A program made the translations under genes and the position numbers. The notes under the pieces were generated by a model. It worked only from the letters and a program-made list of their open reading frames with translations, did not search any database and was not told the DNA's origin. A DNA stretch of 64,000 nucleotides from Ga0077527 sp964531455 (lineage in GTDB: Bacteria > Pseudomonadota > Gammaproteobacteria > Burkholderiales > SG8-41), in NCBI GenBank assembly GCA_964531455.1, contig CAZHFZ010000001.1, positions 58,253 to 122,252 on the forward strand. The letters are read 5' to 3'. Shown here one piece after another: positions 1 through 8,630 of the stretch. The first letter of the stretch is position 1, and every line of letters starts with the position of its first letter.

Positions 1-90
1 AAGACCGGGTCCCGTGCCGGCAGTGGCAACGTGGTGATTGCCTATCGGACACTTGAACAACTTGATGCGCTGCTGGCCCGGCTCAAATAA
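1..90 (+). CDS. parB: ParB chromosome-partitioning protein, C-terminal fragment
   Basis: The first 29 codons run open from the window edge to a TAA stop and encode a tail ending in LEQLDALLARLK. The pattern of a basic Gly-rich turn, a V-V-I-A-Y strand and a final amphipathic helix fits the C-terminal dimerisation domain of ParB, which binds parS and with ParA segregates the chromosome origin. Only this tail is visible, so the call leans on position: parB directly precedes atpI in many beta- and gammaproteobacteria. The rest of the gene lies to the left. Confidence 0.7.
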   Translation, partial: KTGSRAGSGNVVIAYRTLEQLDALLARLK

Positions 91-116
91 ACACGTGCGC
101 CGCACCGCAACAATAT

Positions 117-146
117 TTGACGCTACTTCGTCGTTAATTGTAAAAT
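117..146 (+). promoter_or_regulatory. sigma70 promoter of the atp operon
   Basis: A -35 box TTGACG (117-122) and a -10 box TAAAAT (141-146) are separated by 18 bp. Each differs from consensus at one position. Transcription would start near 153, giving a leader of about 45 nt before atpI. It is the only good promoter before the ATP synthase genes. Confidence 0.6.
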
Positions 147-198
147 TTAAGGATTTTGTGGGCCTGCCCCAGCCTTTTTACAGTGCGGGGCGCGTCGT

Positions 199-549
199 AT
201 GATCGCGTTGGTGGCTGCGGTTCAGGTTGCGATCGTGGCGGCGGTATCTGCACTCGCATGGTGGCTTTCTGGTGTCGAGTCGGCTCAGGCGATTGCTGCA
301 GGTGGAGGGTGTGCGTGGGCCGGAACGCTGGCTTATGCGGCGGGTCAAATGATGGTTCCGGGACGCAGTGCTTCAAGACTGTTGTGGAGCCACATGACCG
401 GCGAAGTTGCAAAGATTGGCGTTGCCTTGGGCCTGCTGTTCTGGGGGCTGAGTGCGGACCGGGGTTTTGCCGCCGGGCCGTTTCTTGCAGGTTTCATCGT
501 GGCGTTGCTGGCCTACCCGCTGGCGATTCCGCTGTTAAAAAGTAAGTAA
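199..549 (+). CDS. atpI: ATP synthase subunit I (AtpI)
   Basis: This 116-residue protein is strongly hydrophobic, with about four membrane segments and a short KSK tail. AtpI is not part of the final enzyme; in the family it acts as an assembly factor or chaperone for the c-ring in the inner membrane. Sequence conservation in AtpI is low, so the call depends mainly on size, topology and its place as first gene before atpB. The ATG at 199 is the first start in frame downstream of the predicted promoter. A longer overlapping frame from 156 is not hydrophobic and is a shadow. Confidence 0.8.
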   Translation: MIALVAAVQVAIVAAVSALAWWLSGVESAQAIAAGGGCAWAGTLAYAAGQMMVPGRSASRLLWSHMTGEVAKIGVALGLLFWGLSADRGFAAGPFLAGFIVALLAYPLAIPLLKSK

Positions 550-561
550 AAGAGATTAATC

Positions 562-1386
562 GTGGTCATCATGGCAGCCGGTCAGGGCCCCCAAAACGCG
601 GGCGAATATATTGGCCACCACCTAACCAATCTAAGGTTTGGTGAAGGTTTCTGGACATTCAATCTGGACACCATCCTGATGGGCTGGTTTACCGGCCTGC
701 TCGGCATCGGCGCGTTTTATCTGGTGGCGCGCCGCGCCACGAGTGGTGTCCCCGGTCCGGTACAAAGCTTTGTTGAACTGATCGTTGAATTTGTCGACGA
801 GACCGTCAAAGGGGTGTTTCCCGGAGACCGCAAATTCCTCGCACCGCTGGCCCTGACGATTTTCGTCTGGGTGTTCATGATGAACCTGATGGATCTGCTG
901 CCTATCGACTGGGTGGCCACGGTAACCAGCGCTGCCGGTCTTCCCTATTGGAAGCCGGTGCCAACTACCGATCTGAATACCACGTTCGCGATGTCACTTA
1001 CAATTTTCATCCTGACCATTTTTTTCAGCTTCAAGGCCAAGGGTGCCGGCGGTTTCGTGCATGAATTGTTTACTGCGCCCTTCGGCGGCCATCCGTTACT
1101 GTGGTTTCCGAACCTGGTCCTGAACATCATCGAATATCTGTCGAAGCCGGTATCGCTGGCGATGCGGCTGTTCGGCAACATGTATGCCGGCGAACTGATT
1201 TTCATGCTGCTCGGCTTGCTCGGCACCCTCGCTGCAGTATCCGGTGGCGGTGTTGTCGCCGGCGCTGCCGCGGGTGTTCTTTATTGGGGCTGGGCGGTCT
1301 TCCACATCCTGATCATCCTTCTGCAGGCGTTTATTTTCATGGTGTTGTCGTGCGTGTATATCGCGATGGCCCACGAACACCACTGA
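562..1386 (+). CDS. atpB: F1Fo ATP synthase subunit a
   Basis: Subunit a forms the proton half-channels against the c-ring in the inner membrane. The 274-residue protein has several membrane helices and the conserved stretch LAMRLFGNMYAGE, whose arginine faces the c-ring carboxylate. The C-terminal helices (LLQAFIFMVLSCVYIAMA) are typical. The start is either the GTG at 562 or the ATG at 571; the purine run AAAGAGA at 548-554 would serve either, and the ATG gives MAAGQGPQN. It follows atpI by 12 nt. Confidence 0.96.
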   Translation: MVIMAAGQGPQNAGEYIGHHLTNLRFGEGFWTFNLDTILMGWFTGLLGIGAFYLVARRATSGVPGPVQSFVELIVEFVDETVKGVFPGDRKFLAPLALTIFVWVFMMNLMDLLPIDWVATVTSAAGLPYWKPVPTTDLNTTFAMSLTIFILTIFFSFKAKGAGGFVHELFTAPFGGHPLLWFPNLVLNIIEYLSKPVSLAMRLFGNMYAGELIFMLLGLLGTLAAVSGGGVVAGAAAGVLYWGWAVFHILIILLQAFIFMVLSCVYIAMAHEHH

Positions 1387-1472
1387 TGCAGTATTGCTGA
1401 ATCCGATTAGCCGCAAATTTGCCGTATTTAAATTCGCAGTAATTACTTTGTTATAGAGAAAGGGAAATTCAA

Positions 1473-1742
1473 ATGGAACAATACGCCGCCGTCATTCAAG
1501 GCTACACCGCGCTGGGCATTGGCATCATCATCGGCCTCGGCGCTATCGGTGCCTGTATCGGCATTGGCATCATGGGCAGCAAGTTCCTCGAAGCCGCCGC
1601 CCGTCAGCCGGAACTGATCCCGCAACTGCAAAAATTCATGTTCCTGCTGGCCGGCCTGATTGATGCCGCCTTCCTGATCGGTGTCGGTATCGCCATGTTC
1701 TTCGGCTTTGCCAATCCGCTGCTCGGCGTGCTGGCCAAGTAA
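1473..1742 (+). CDS. atpE: F1Fo ATP synthase subunit c
   Basis: This 89-residue hairpin protein forms the rotating proteolipid ring. The first helix carries the Gly-rich packing motif (GLGAIGACIGIGIMG), the polar loop has the conserved ARQPE, and the second helix holds Asp64 in LAGLIDAAF, the proton-binding carboxylate. The residue after it is Ala and no Na+-type Gln/Glu-Ser pair is present, so the enzyme should be proton-coupled. A clear ribosome-binding site (GAGAAAGGGA) stands before the ATG, as expected for a subunit needed in many copies. Confidence 0.97.
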   Translation: MEQYAAVIQGYTALGIGIIIGLGAIGACIGIGIMGSKFLEAAARQPELIPQLQKFMFLLAGLIDAAFLIGVGIAMFFGFANPLLGVLAK

Positions 1743-1766
1743 CCGGCCCTCTGAACGACCACAGCC

Positions 1767-2237
1767 ATGAACATCAACGCCACCCTGTTTGTCCAGGCGC
1801 TGTCGTTTGCGGCGCTGATCTGGTTTTCGGTCCGTTTCGTCTGGCCGATGATCACCGACGCGATGGACGAGCGTACCAAGCGTATCGCCGACGGCCTTGC
1901 TGCGGCTGAGGCCGGCAAGCAATCGCTGGAGCGTTCAGCCAAGCAGGCCGACGAAGCGATTGCCCAGGCCCGCGGACGTGTGACTGAAATTCTGACTCAG
2001 GCCGAAAAACGCGCCAGCCAGATGATCGAAGAAGCCAAAGCTTCAGCCAAGGTTGAAGGCGACCGTCTGGTGGCTGGTGCCAAGGCTGAAATCGAGCAGG
2101 AAGTTGCCCGTGCGCGCGAGACGCTGCGGACCCAGGTTGCGGCCCTTGCCGTGGCCGGTGCCGAGCAGATTCTCAAACGCGAAGTCGACGCCAAGGCTCA
2201 CGCCGACCTGATTGCCGCCGTGCAGAAACAGCTCTGA
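1767..2237 (+). CDS. atpF: F1Fo ATP synthase subunit b
   Basis: Subunit b is the peripheral stalk that keeps F1 from rotating with the rotor. The 156-residue protein has one N-terminal membrane helix (about 5-26), then a long Ala/Glu/Lys/Gln-rich helix that would dimerise as a right-handed coiled coil. The length is the usual one. It lies 24 nt after atpE and 7 nt before atpH. Confidence 0.96.
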   Translation: MNINATLFVQALSFAALIWFSVRFVWPMITDAMDERTKRIADGLAAAEAGKQSLERSAKQADEAIAQARGRVTEILTQAEKRASQMIEEAKASAKVEGDRLVAGAKAEIEQEVARARETLRTQVAALAVAGAEQILKREVDAKAHADLIAAVQKQL

Positions 2238-2244
2238 TTCCGAT

Positions 2245-2781
2245 ATGGCCGAACCCGTCACCATCGCCCGACCCTACGCCGAAGCCGCATTCAAGCTCGC
2301 CCGCGAGCAGAATGCGTTGCCTGCATGGTCCGATGCGCTTGAATTGATCAACGCCGTTGTAGCCGATGCGCAGATTGCTGCACTGATTGATGCTCCGAAT
2401 GTCGGGGCCGCCCAGCTGGAGGGCGTGATCATCGGTGCGGTCGGCAAAAACCTCTCCGGCGAAGCGCGCAACTTCGTGCAGGTGCTGGTGCAGAACCGCC
2501 GTCTCGGCCTGATCGTGCAGATCCGCGAGATGTATGAGGCATTGCGCCGTGACCATGAAGGTGCGATGGAAGCGACCGTAGTCTCGGCCCTGCCGCTGGC
2601 GGATGGCCAGCTGCAGTCGCTGGTGGCGACGCTGGAAAAGAAATACAGCCGCAAGATTACGGCCAAAGTCGAACTCGATCCGAAACTTATCGGCGGCCTG
2701 AAGATCGTGGTCGGCGACAAAGTCATTGATGCAACGGTGCGCGGCAAGCTGGACGCGATGGCCGCCGCGCTTACCCACTAA
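2245..2781 (+). CDS. atpH: F1Fo ATP synthase subunit delta
   Basis: Delta caps the F1 head and links it to subunit b. The ATG at 2245 gives MAEPVTIARPYAEAAF, matching the conserved family N-terminus. An upstream in-frame start at 2212 would overlap atpF and is not used here. The 178-residue length and the C-terminal region with KKYSRKITAKVELDPKLIGG are typical of the OSCP/delta family. Confidence 0.95.
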   Translation: MAEPVTIARPYAEAAFKLAREQNALPAWSDALELINAVVADAQIAALIDAPNVGAAQLEGVIIGAVGKNLSGEARNFVQVLVQNRRLGLIVQIREMYEALRRDHEGAMEATVVSALPLADGQLQSLVATLEKKYSRKITAKVELDPKLIGGLKIVVGDKVIDATVRGKLDAMAAALTH

Positions 2782-2798
2782 GGTATTAGGAGCAACAC

Positions 2799-4340
2799 AT
2801 GCAACTCAATCCTTCCGAGATCAGCGAACTCATCAAAAGCCGGATTCAGAATCTGGCGGGGACCACCGAAGCGCGTACGCAGGGCACGGTGATTTCGGTA
2901 ACCGACGGCATTTGCCGCATCCACGGTCTGGCCGATGTGATGCAGGGCGAGATGCTGGAATTCCCGAAAAACACCTTCGGCCTCGCACTGAACCTCGAGC
3001 GTGACTCGGTCGGTGCGGTGATTCTGGGTGAATACGAACACATCTCCGAAGGCGACGTGGTCAAGACCACGGGCCGCATTCTCGAAGTGCCGGTCGGTCC
3101 GGAACTGATCGGCCGCGTCGTCAATTCGCTGGGTCAGCCGATCGACGGCAAGGGCCCGGTCAACGCCAAGATGACGGACGTGATCGAGAAGGTTGCGCCG
3201 GGCGTGATCGCGCGTAAATCGGTGTCGCAGCCGGTGCAGACCGGCCTGAAGTCGATTGATGCGATGGTGCCCGTGGGCCGCGGCCAGCGCGAGCTGATCA
3301 TCGGTGACCGCCAGACCGGCAAGACTGCGGTGGCGCTCGACACCATCATCAATCAGAAGGGTAAGGACCTGATCTGCATTTATGTCGCGATCGGCCAGAA
3401 AGCCTCTTCGATCAAGAACGTGGTGCGCAAACTCGAAGAACATGGTGCGATGGATTACACCATCGTTGTTGCTGCAACTGCTTCCGAATCCGCCGCGATG
3501 CAGTTTATCGCGCCCTACTCCGGCTGCACGATGGGCGAGTATTTCCGCGACCGCGGCCAGGACGCGCTGATCATTTATGACGACTTGACCAAACAGGCCT
3601 GGGCTTACCGTCAGGTATCGCTGTTGCTGCGTCGCCCGCCGGGTCGTGAAGCCTATCCCGGCGATGTGTTCTATCTGCACTCGCGGCTGCTTGAGCGCGC
3701 GGCGCGTGTCAACGAGGAATACGTCGAAGCCTTCACCAAGGGCGCGGTCAAAGGCAAGACCGGTTCGCTGACCGCATTACCGGTCATTGAAACCCAAGCC
3801 GGCGACGTGACGGCATTTGTGCCGACCAACGTGATTTCGATTACCGACGGCCAGATCTTCCTCGAGACCGATCTGTTCAACGCCGGTATCCGTCCCGCGA
3901 TCAACGCCGGTATTTCGGTGTCCCGCGTCGGCGGTGCTGCGCAGACCAAGATCATCAAGAAGCTGGGCGGTGGTGTGCGTCTGGCGCTGGCCCAGTATCG
4001 CGAGCTCGCGGCATTTGCGCAGTTCGCCTCGGACCTCGACGAAGCCACCCGCAAGCAGCTGGAGCGCGGCCGTCTGGTTACCGAACTGATGAAGCAGCCG
4101 CAGTACCGGCCGCTGCAGGTCTGGGAAATGGCGCTGACTTTGTTTGCGGTTAATGGCGGCTACTATGACGATGTCGATGTCAAAAAAGCGTTGGCGGCCG
4201 AGAATTCGATGCGCGATTACGTCCAGTCCAAGTACGGTGATCTGGTGAAACGTATTGAAGACACCAAGGATCTCAGCAAGGACGACGAAGAAAAACTGAA
4301 CGCCGCGATCAAGGACTGGAAGCAGAACGGTTCATACTAA
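2799..4340 (+). CDS. atpA: F1Fo ATP synthase subunit alpha
   Basis: Alpha is the regulatory, non-catalytic nucleotide-binding subunit of the F1 hexamer. The 513-residue protein has the P-loop GDRQTGKT at 169-176, the DDLTKQAWAYR segment and the PAINAGISVSRVGG motif. The last approximately 130 residues form the helical domain. A ribosome-binding site (TAGGAG) lies just before the ATG. Confidence 0.98.
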   Translation: MQLNPSEISELIKSRIQNLAGTTEARTQGTVISVTDGICRIHGLADVMQGEMLEFPKNTFGLALNLERDSVGAVILGEYEHISEGDVVKTTGRILEVPVGPELIGRVVNSLGQPIDGKGPVNAKMTDVIEKVAPGVIARKSVSQPVQTGLKSIDAMVPVGRGQRELIIGDRQTGKTAVALDTIINQKGKDLICIYVAIGQKASSIKNVVRKLEEHGAMDYTIVVAATASESAAMQFIAPYSGCTMGEYFRDRGQDALIIYDDLTKQAWAYRQVSLLLRRPPGREAYPGDVFYLHSRLLERAARVNEEYVEAFTKGAVKGKTGSLTALPVIETQAGDVTAFVPTNVISITDGQIFLETDLFNAGIRPAINAGISVSRVGGAAQTKIIKKLGGGVRLALAQYRELAAFAQFASDLDEATRKQLERGRLVTELMKQPQYRPLQVWEMALTLFAVNGGYYDDVDVKKALAAENSMRDYVQSKYGDLVKRIEDTKDLSKDDEEKLNAAIKDWKQNGSY

Positions 4341-4387
4341 GCGCGACGAAAAAGATAATTAACCGTTTAAAAACAGATACTTAAGAT

Positions 4388-5251
4388 ATGGCTGGCTCGA
4401 AGGAAATCCGCACCAAGATCAAGAGCGTGCAAAACACGCGCAAGATCACCAAGGCGATGGAAATGGTTGCAGCCTCAAAAATGCGGCGCGCCCAGGAACG
4501 CATGCGCGCGACACGGCCGTACGTCGAAAAGATCCGCAATATCGCAGCCAATATCAGCCACGCCAATCCGGAATACCGCCACCCCTTCCTGGTGTCGCGC
4601 GATTCAGTCCAACGTGTTGGCATCATTGTGGTTACTACGGACAAGGGGCTGTGCGGCGGTCTCAACACCAATGCCCTGCGTCTTGCGATGAACAAGATCA
4701 AGGAATTGGAAGCCGAGGGCGAAGAAATCGAAGTCTGCACGATCGGCAACAAGGGCTTGGGTTTTATGCAGCGCCTTGGAGCCAAGATCGTTTCCCAGGT
4801 GACGGGCCTCGGCGACAAACCTCACATGGACAATCTGATCGGTGCGGTCAAGGTGATGCTCGACGGCTATACGACCGACCGCTTCGACCGCCTGCTGATC
4901 ATCTACACCAAGTTCATCAATACGATGAAGCAGGAAGCGGTAGTCGAACAAGTGCTGCCGCTTGCGGGAGATGCGCTGGGTGCACCCGGCGGCACATGGG
5001 ACTATATCTATGAGCCGGACGCCCAAGGCGTACTGGATCAGGTGATGACCCGTTACATTGAATCGCTGATTTACCAGTCGGTAGCCGAGAACATGGCTTC
5101 CGAGCAGTCAGCCCGGATGGTTGCGATGAAAGCAGCATCAGACAATGCCGGCAGCGTGATTGACGAATTGACACTGATTTACAACAAGACGCGACAAGCT
5201 TCCATTACCAAGGAGCTGTCGGAGATTGTCGGCGGCGCAGCGGCTGTTTGA
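4388..5251 (+). CDS. atpG: F1Fo ATP synthase subunit gamma
   Basis: Gamma is the central shaft that turns inside the alpha3beta3 head. Both terminal helices are recognisable: MAGSKEIRTKIKSVQNTRKI at the start, with KAMEMVAASKMRRAQ following, and AMKAASDNAGSVIDELTLIY near the end. The 287-residue length is standard. The 47-bp gap after atpA holds no obvious terminator. Confidence 0.97.
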   Translation: MAGSKEIRTKIKSVQNTRKITKAMEMVAASKMRRAQERMRATRPYVEKIRNIAANISHANPEYRHPFLVSRDSVQRVGIIVVTTDKGLCGGLNTNALRLAMNKIKELEAEGEEIEVCTIGNKGLGFMQRLGAKIVSQVTGLGDKPHMDNLIGAVKVMLDGYTTDRFDRLLIIYTKFINTMKQEAVVEQVLPLAGDALGAPGGTWDYIYEPDAQGVLDQVMTRYIESLIYQSVAENMASEQSARMVAMKAASDNAGSVIDELTLIYNKTRQASITKELSEIVGGAAAV

Positions 5252-5302
5252 CGCTGTCGCACAATCTGATTGTTTGACGACATTTTGATTTAGGGATTGA
5301 CC

Positions 5303-6703
5303 ATGAGCCAGGGAAAAATCGTTCAATGTATCGGCGCGGTGATCGACGTCGAATTTGCGCGCGACCAGATGCCGCACATCTACGACGCGCTTACCATGGA
5401 TGGCACGGAACTGACGCTTGAAGTCCAGCAGCAGCTGGGCGACGGTATCGTGCGTACCATCGCGCTGGGTTCCTCCGACGGCTTGCGCCGCGGCATGATG
5501 GTGACCAACACCAACGCGCCGATCATGGTGCCGGTGGGTCAGAAGACACTGGGTCGCATCATGGATGTGCTGGGCCGTCCGATTGATGAGGTGGGCCCCA
5601 TCGGTTCCGACAAAACCATGTCGATTCATCGCAAGGCGCCGACCTATGAAGAGCTGTCGCCCTCAACCGACCTGCTGGAAACCGGCATCAAGGTTATCGA
5701 CTTGGTTTGTCCGTTTGCCAAAGGCGGCAAGGTCGGTCTGTTCGGCGGTGCCGGTGTCGGCAAGACCGTGAACATGATGGAACTGATCAACAATATCGCC
5801 AAGGCGCACTCGGGTCTGTCGGTGTTTGCCGGTGTCGGTGAGCGTACCCGCGAAGGCAACGACTTCTACCACGAGATGATGGACGCCGGTGTTGTCAACA
5901 AGGACGACCTGTCGAAATCAAAAGTGGCGATGGTCTACGGCCAGATGAACGAACCGCCGGGCAACCGCCTGCGCGTGGCGCTGACTGGCCTGACGATGGC
6001 CGAGGCGTTCCGCGACGAAGGCCGTGACGTGCTGTTCTTCGTCGACAACATCTACCGCTACACACTGGCCGGTACTGAAGTGTCGGCGCTGCTCGGCCGG
6101 ATGCCGTCGGCAGTGGGTTATCAGCCGACGCTGGCCGAAGAAATGGGCCGTCTGCAGGAACGCATTACCTCGACCAAGGTTGGTTCGATCACTTCGATCC
6201 AGGCCGTATATGTGCCTGCGGATGACTTGACCGACCCGTCGCCGGCAACCACCTTCGGTCACTTGGATTCGACCGTCGTGCTGTCGCGTGACATCGCCTC
6301 GCTGGGTATTTATCCCGCGGTGGATCCGCTGGACTCGACCTCGCGCCAGCTTGATCCGCATGTCGTCGGTGAAGAGCATTACAACACCGCACGCGCCGTG
6401 CAGGCGACCCTGCAGCGGTACAAGGAACTGCGCGACATCATCGCAATTCTGGGCATGGATGAACTGTCGCCGGAAGACAAACTGGCCGTGTCCCGCGCGC
6501 GTAAGATCCAGCGTTTCCTGTCCCAGCCGTTCAGCGTCGCCGAGGTGTTCACCGGCTCGCCGGGCAAGTATGTGTCGCTGAAAGACACGATCAAAGGCTT
6601 CAAGATGATCATCAGCGGCGAGTGCGATGCGCTGCCCGAGCAGGCCTTCTACATGGTCGGCGGCATTGAAGAAGCCTTCGAGAAAGCCAAGACGCTGCAA
6701 TAA
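5303..6703 (+). CDS. atpD: F1Fo ATP synthase subunit beta (catalytic)
   Basis: Beta carries the catalytic sites that make ATP. The P-loop GGAGVGKT lies at about 148-155, followed by GERTREGNDFYHEM with the catalytic Glu-Arg pair and by DNIYRYTLAGTEVSALLGRM. The DELSPEDK segment is the family's DELSEED-type lever region. The ATG at 5303 gives MSQGKIVQCIGAVIDVEF; the TTG two codons upstream is less likely. The protein has 466 residues. Confidence 0.98.
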   Translation: MSQGKIVQCIGAVIDVEFARDQMPHIYDALTMDGTELTLEVQQQLGDGIVRTIALGSSDGLRRGMMVTNTNAPIMVPVGQKTLGRIMDVLGRPIDEVGPIGSDKTMSIHRKAPTYEELSPSTDLLETGIKVIDLVCPFAKGGKVGLFGGAGVGKTVNMMELINNIAKAHSGLSVFAGVGERTREGNDFYHEMMDAGVVNKDDLSKSKVAMVYGQMNEPPGNRLRVALTGLTMAEAFRDEGRDVLFFVDNIYRYTLAGTEVSALLGRMPSAVGYQPTLAEEMGRLQERITSTKVGSITSIQAVYVPADDLTDPSPATTFGHLDSTVVLSRDIASLGIYPAVDPLDSTSRQLDPHVVGEEHYNTARAVQATLQRYKELRDIIAILGMDELSPEDKLAVSRARKIQRFLSQPFSVAEVFTGSPGKYVSLKDTIKGFKMIISGECDALPEQAFYMVGGIEEAFEKAKTLQ

Positions 6704-6715
6704 GGCGTATTCAAC

Positions 6716-7141
6716 ATGACGACCCTTACCATGCACGTCGATGTAGTCAGCGCGGAAGAGCAGATCTATTCCGGGGAAGCTGAATTTGTCGTGCTGCCCG
6801 GAGAAGCCGGCGAGCTGGGCATTTATCCCCGGCATACCTCGCTGATCACCCGCATCAAGCCCGGTGAAGTGCGTATCAAGCCGGCCGGCGGTGGCGCTGA
6901 AGAGTTCATCTTCGTCGCAGGTGGCGTGCTGGAAGTCCAGCCCAAGGGAGTGACCGTACTGGCTGACACGGCGATTCGCGGCACTGATCTTGATGAAGCA
7001 AAAGCGAGTGAAGCACTCAAAAATGCCGAGGAAGCCCGCAAGAACGCCCAAGGCAAGCAGGAAGTGGCGACCGTCGAGGCTGAACTGGCGATGCTTGGTG
7101 CCCAGCTCGCTTCGATACGCAAACTACGCGGCAAACGCTGA
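6716..7141 (+). CDS. atpC: F1Fo ATP synthase subunit epsilon
   Basis: Epsilon sits at the foot of gamma and can inhibit ATP hydrolysis. The 141-residue protein has the beta-sandwich domain (VVLPGEAGELGIYPRHTSLI) and a full C-terminal helical hairpin (EAKASEALKNAEEARKN), so the inhibitory arm is present. It is the last gene of the operon; a terminator starts 20 bp downstream. Confidence 0.96.
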   Translation: MTTLTMHVDVVSAEEQIYSGEAEFVVLPGEAGELGIYPRHTSLITRIKPGEVRIKPAGGGAEEFIFVAGGVLEVQPKGVTVLADTAIRGTDLDEAKASEALKNAEEARKNAQGKQEVATVEAELAMLGAQLASIRKLRGKR

Positions 7142-7160
7142 TTCATCCCGGAGCGGATAA

Positions 7161-7188
7161 AAAAAGGGCAGCCCAGGCTGCCCTTTTT
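7161..7188 (+). terminator. rho-independent terminator of the atp operon
   Basis: A perfect stem GGGCAGCC / GGCTGCCC (7166-7173 with 7176-7183) is preceded by five A and followed by five T. The A and T runs extend the pairing, so it could also act in reverse. It separates atpC from glmU. Confidence 0.9.
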
Positions 7189-7224
7189 GTTTTGCTGAAG
7201 GATGCGGCGCAGCCGCTCACGTTC

Positions 7225-7233
7225 TGCGATAAT
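7225..7233 (+). promoter_or_regulatory. putative extended -10 promoter of glmU
   Basis: TGC followed by GATAAT (7228-7233) resembles an extended -10 element. There is no convincing -35 box. Transcription would start almost exactly at the glmU ATG (7240), and no ribosome-binding site is seen before that ATG, so the mRNA may be leaderless. Confidence 0.35.
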
Positions 7234-7239
7234 TTTCCC

Positions 7240-8613
7240 ATGCGCTTTCAAGTCGTCATTCTCGCTGCAGGTCAGGGCAAACGGATGAACTCCGATCTGC
7301 CCAAGGTGCTGCATTCCCTCGCCGGCAAACCGCTGCTCGGTCATGTTGCCGATACCGCGCGCGAACTGGCCTCCGAACATATCTGCGTGGTTCACGGCCA
7401 TGGCGGTGAACTGGTGAAGGCTGCGCTGACAGGCGATGATCTGGCGTTTGCGTTGCAGATGCCGCAGCTTGGTACCGGGCACGCATTGCAGCAGGCCCTG
7501 CCGCATCTGACCAAGGCACCGCTGACGCTGGTGCTCTACGGGGATGTACCGCTGGTGCGCGCTGAGACCTTGCGCACCCTGCTTGAAGCGGCAGGCAAAG
7601 GCGCTGCGGTGCTGACCGCCTTAATGGATGATCCGACCGGCTACGGCCGCATCCTGCGCAACAAGGCGGGTCGCGTCACCGGTATCGTCGAGCAGAAGGA
7701 TGCCACCGCGACTCAGCGCCGCATCCGTGAAATCAATACCGGCATCATGGCGCTGCCGACGGCAAAATTGGCGCAGTGGTTGCCCAAACTGCAGAACCGC
7801 AACGCGCAAAAAGAGTATTACCTGACGGACGTCATCGCACTTGCGGTCAAGGATCGTCTGCCGGTGACCGGCGTTCAGGCCGAAGATGCCGGCGAGACCG
7901 AAGGCGTCAACAGTCGTGTGCAACTGGCAAGACTGGAACGGGCTTATCAACAACGGCTTGCGACACAACTGCTTGAAGCTGGCGTGACGCTGGTAGACCC
8001 GCAGCGTTTTGACCAGCGCGGTACCTTGCAATGCGGTCGCGATGTGCAGATCGACATCAACTGCGTCTTCGAAGGTGCTGTGAGTCTGGCCGACGGCGTC
8101 AGCATTGGCGCCAACTGTGTGATCAAGGATGTATCGATCGGACCCGGCACGCGCATTGAACCGTTTTGCCACCTCGATGGCGCGCATATCGGTACCGGTT
8201 GCCGCATCGGGCCTTATGCGCGGATCCGGCCCGGCTCAACGCTGGCCGCCGAGGTGCATATCGGCAACTTTGTCGAGGTTAAAGCCAGCGACATCGGTGA
8301 CGGTTCCAAGGCCAACCATCTGTCCTACGTCGGAGACTCCACCGTCGGCCGTAACGTCAACATCGGCGCCGGCACCATCACCTGCAATTACGACGGCGCC
8401 AACAAGCACCGCACGGTGATTGAAGATGATGTCCATATCGGCTCGGATGTGCAGTTGGTGGCGCCGGTTCGGGTGGCCCGTGGTGTGACGGTGGGCGCCG
8501 GTACGACGGTATGGAAAGACTCACCCGATGGCGGCCTGATCATCAATCCCAAGTCCCAGGAACACCGTCCCGGGTGGCAACGTCCGCGCAAGTCCCCAAA
8601 GGGAAAATCATGA
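7240..8613 (+). CDS. glmU: Bifunctional GlmU (GlcN-1-P acetyltransferase / GlcNAc-1-P uridylyltransferase)
   Basis: GlmU makes UDP-GlcNAc for peptidoglycan and lipid A in the cytoplasm. The N-terminal nucleotidyltransferase domain starts MRFQVVILAAGQGKRM (Rossmann signature at 8-16). The C-terminal half is a left-handed beta-helix of hexapeptide repeats (IGANCVI, VNIGAGTI and others) and carries the acetyltransferase. The total of 457 residues is standard. The ATG at 7240 is chosen because an upstream TTG at 7192 would lie beside the atp terminator and add a non-conserved leader. glmS follows 17 nt downstream. Confidence 0.97.
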   Translation: MRFQVVILAAGQGKRMNSDLPKVLHSLAGKPLLGHVADTARELASEHICVVHGHGGELVKAALTGDDLAFALQMPQLGTGHALQQALPHLTKAPLTLVLYGDVPLVRAETLRTLLEAAGKGAAVLTALMDDPTGYGRILRNKAGRVTGIVEQKDATATQRRIREINTGIMALPTAKLAQWLPKLQNRNAQKEYYLTDVIALAVKDRLPVTGVQAEDAGETEGVNSRVQLARLERAYQQRLATQLLEAGVTLVDPQRFDQRGTLQCGRDVQIDINCVFEGAVSLADGVSIGANCVIKDVSIGPGTRIEPFCHLDGAHIGTGCRIGPYARIRPGSTLAAEVHIGNFVEVKASDIGDGSKANHLSYVGDSTVGRNVNIGAGTITCNYDGANKHRTVIEDDVHIGSDVQLVAPVRVARGVTVGAGTTVWKDSPDGGLIINPKSQEHRPGWQRPRKSPKGKS

Positions 8614-8630
8614 TGGAGCAACGTTAAACC

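Noticed and set aside
5918..7051. 377-codon open frame on the minus strand opposite atpD and atpC
   Set aside because: It is antisense to highly conserved coding sequence; the long frame is a by-product of GC-rich codon usage. The same holds for 2778-3680 and 50157-51551.
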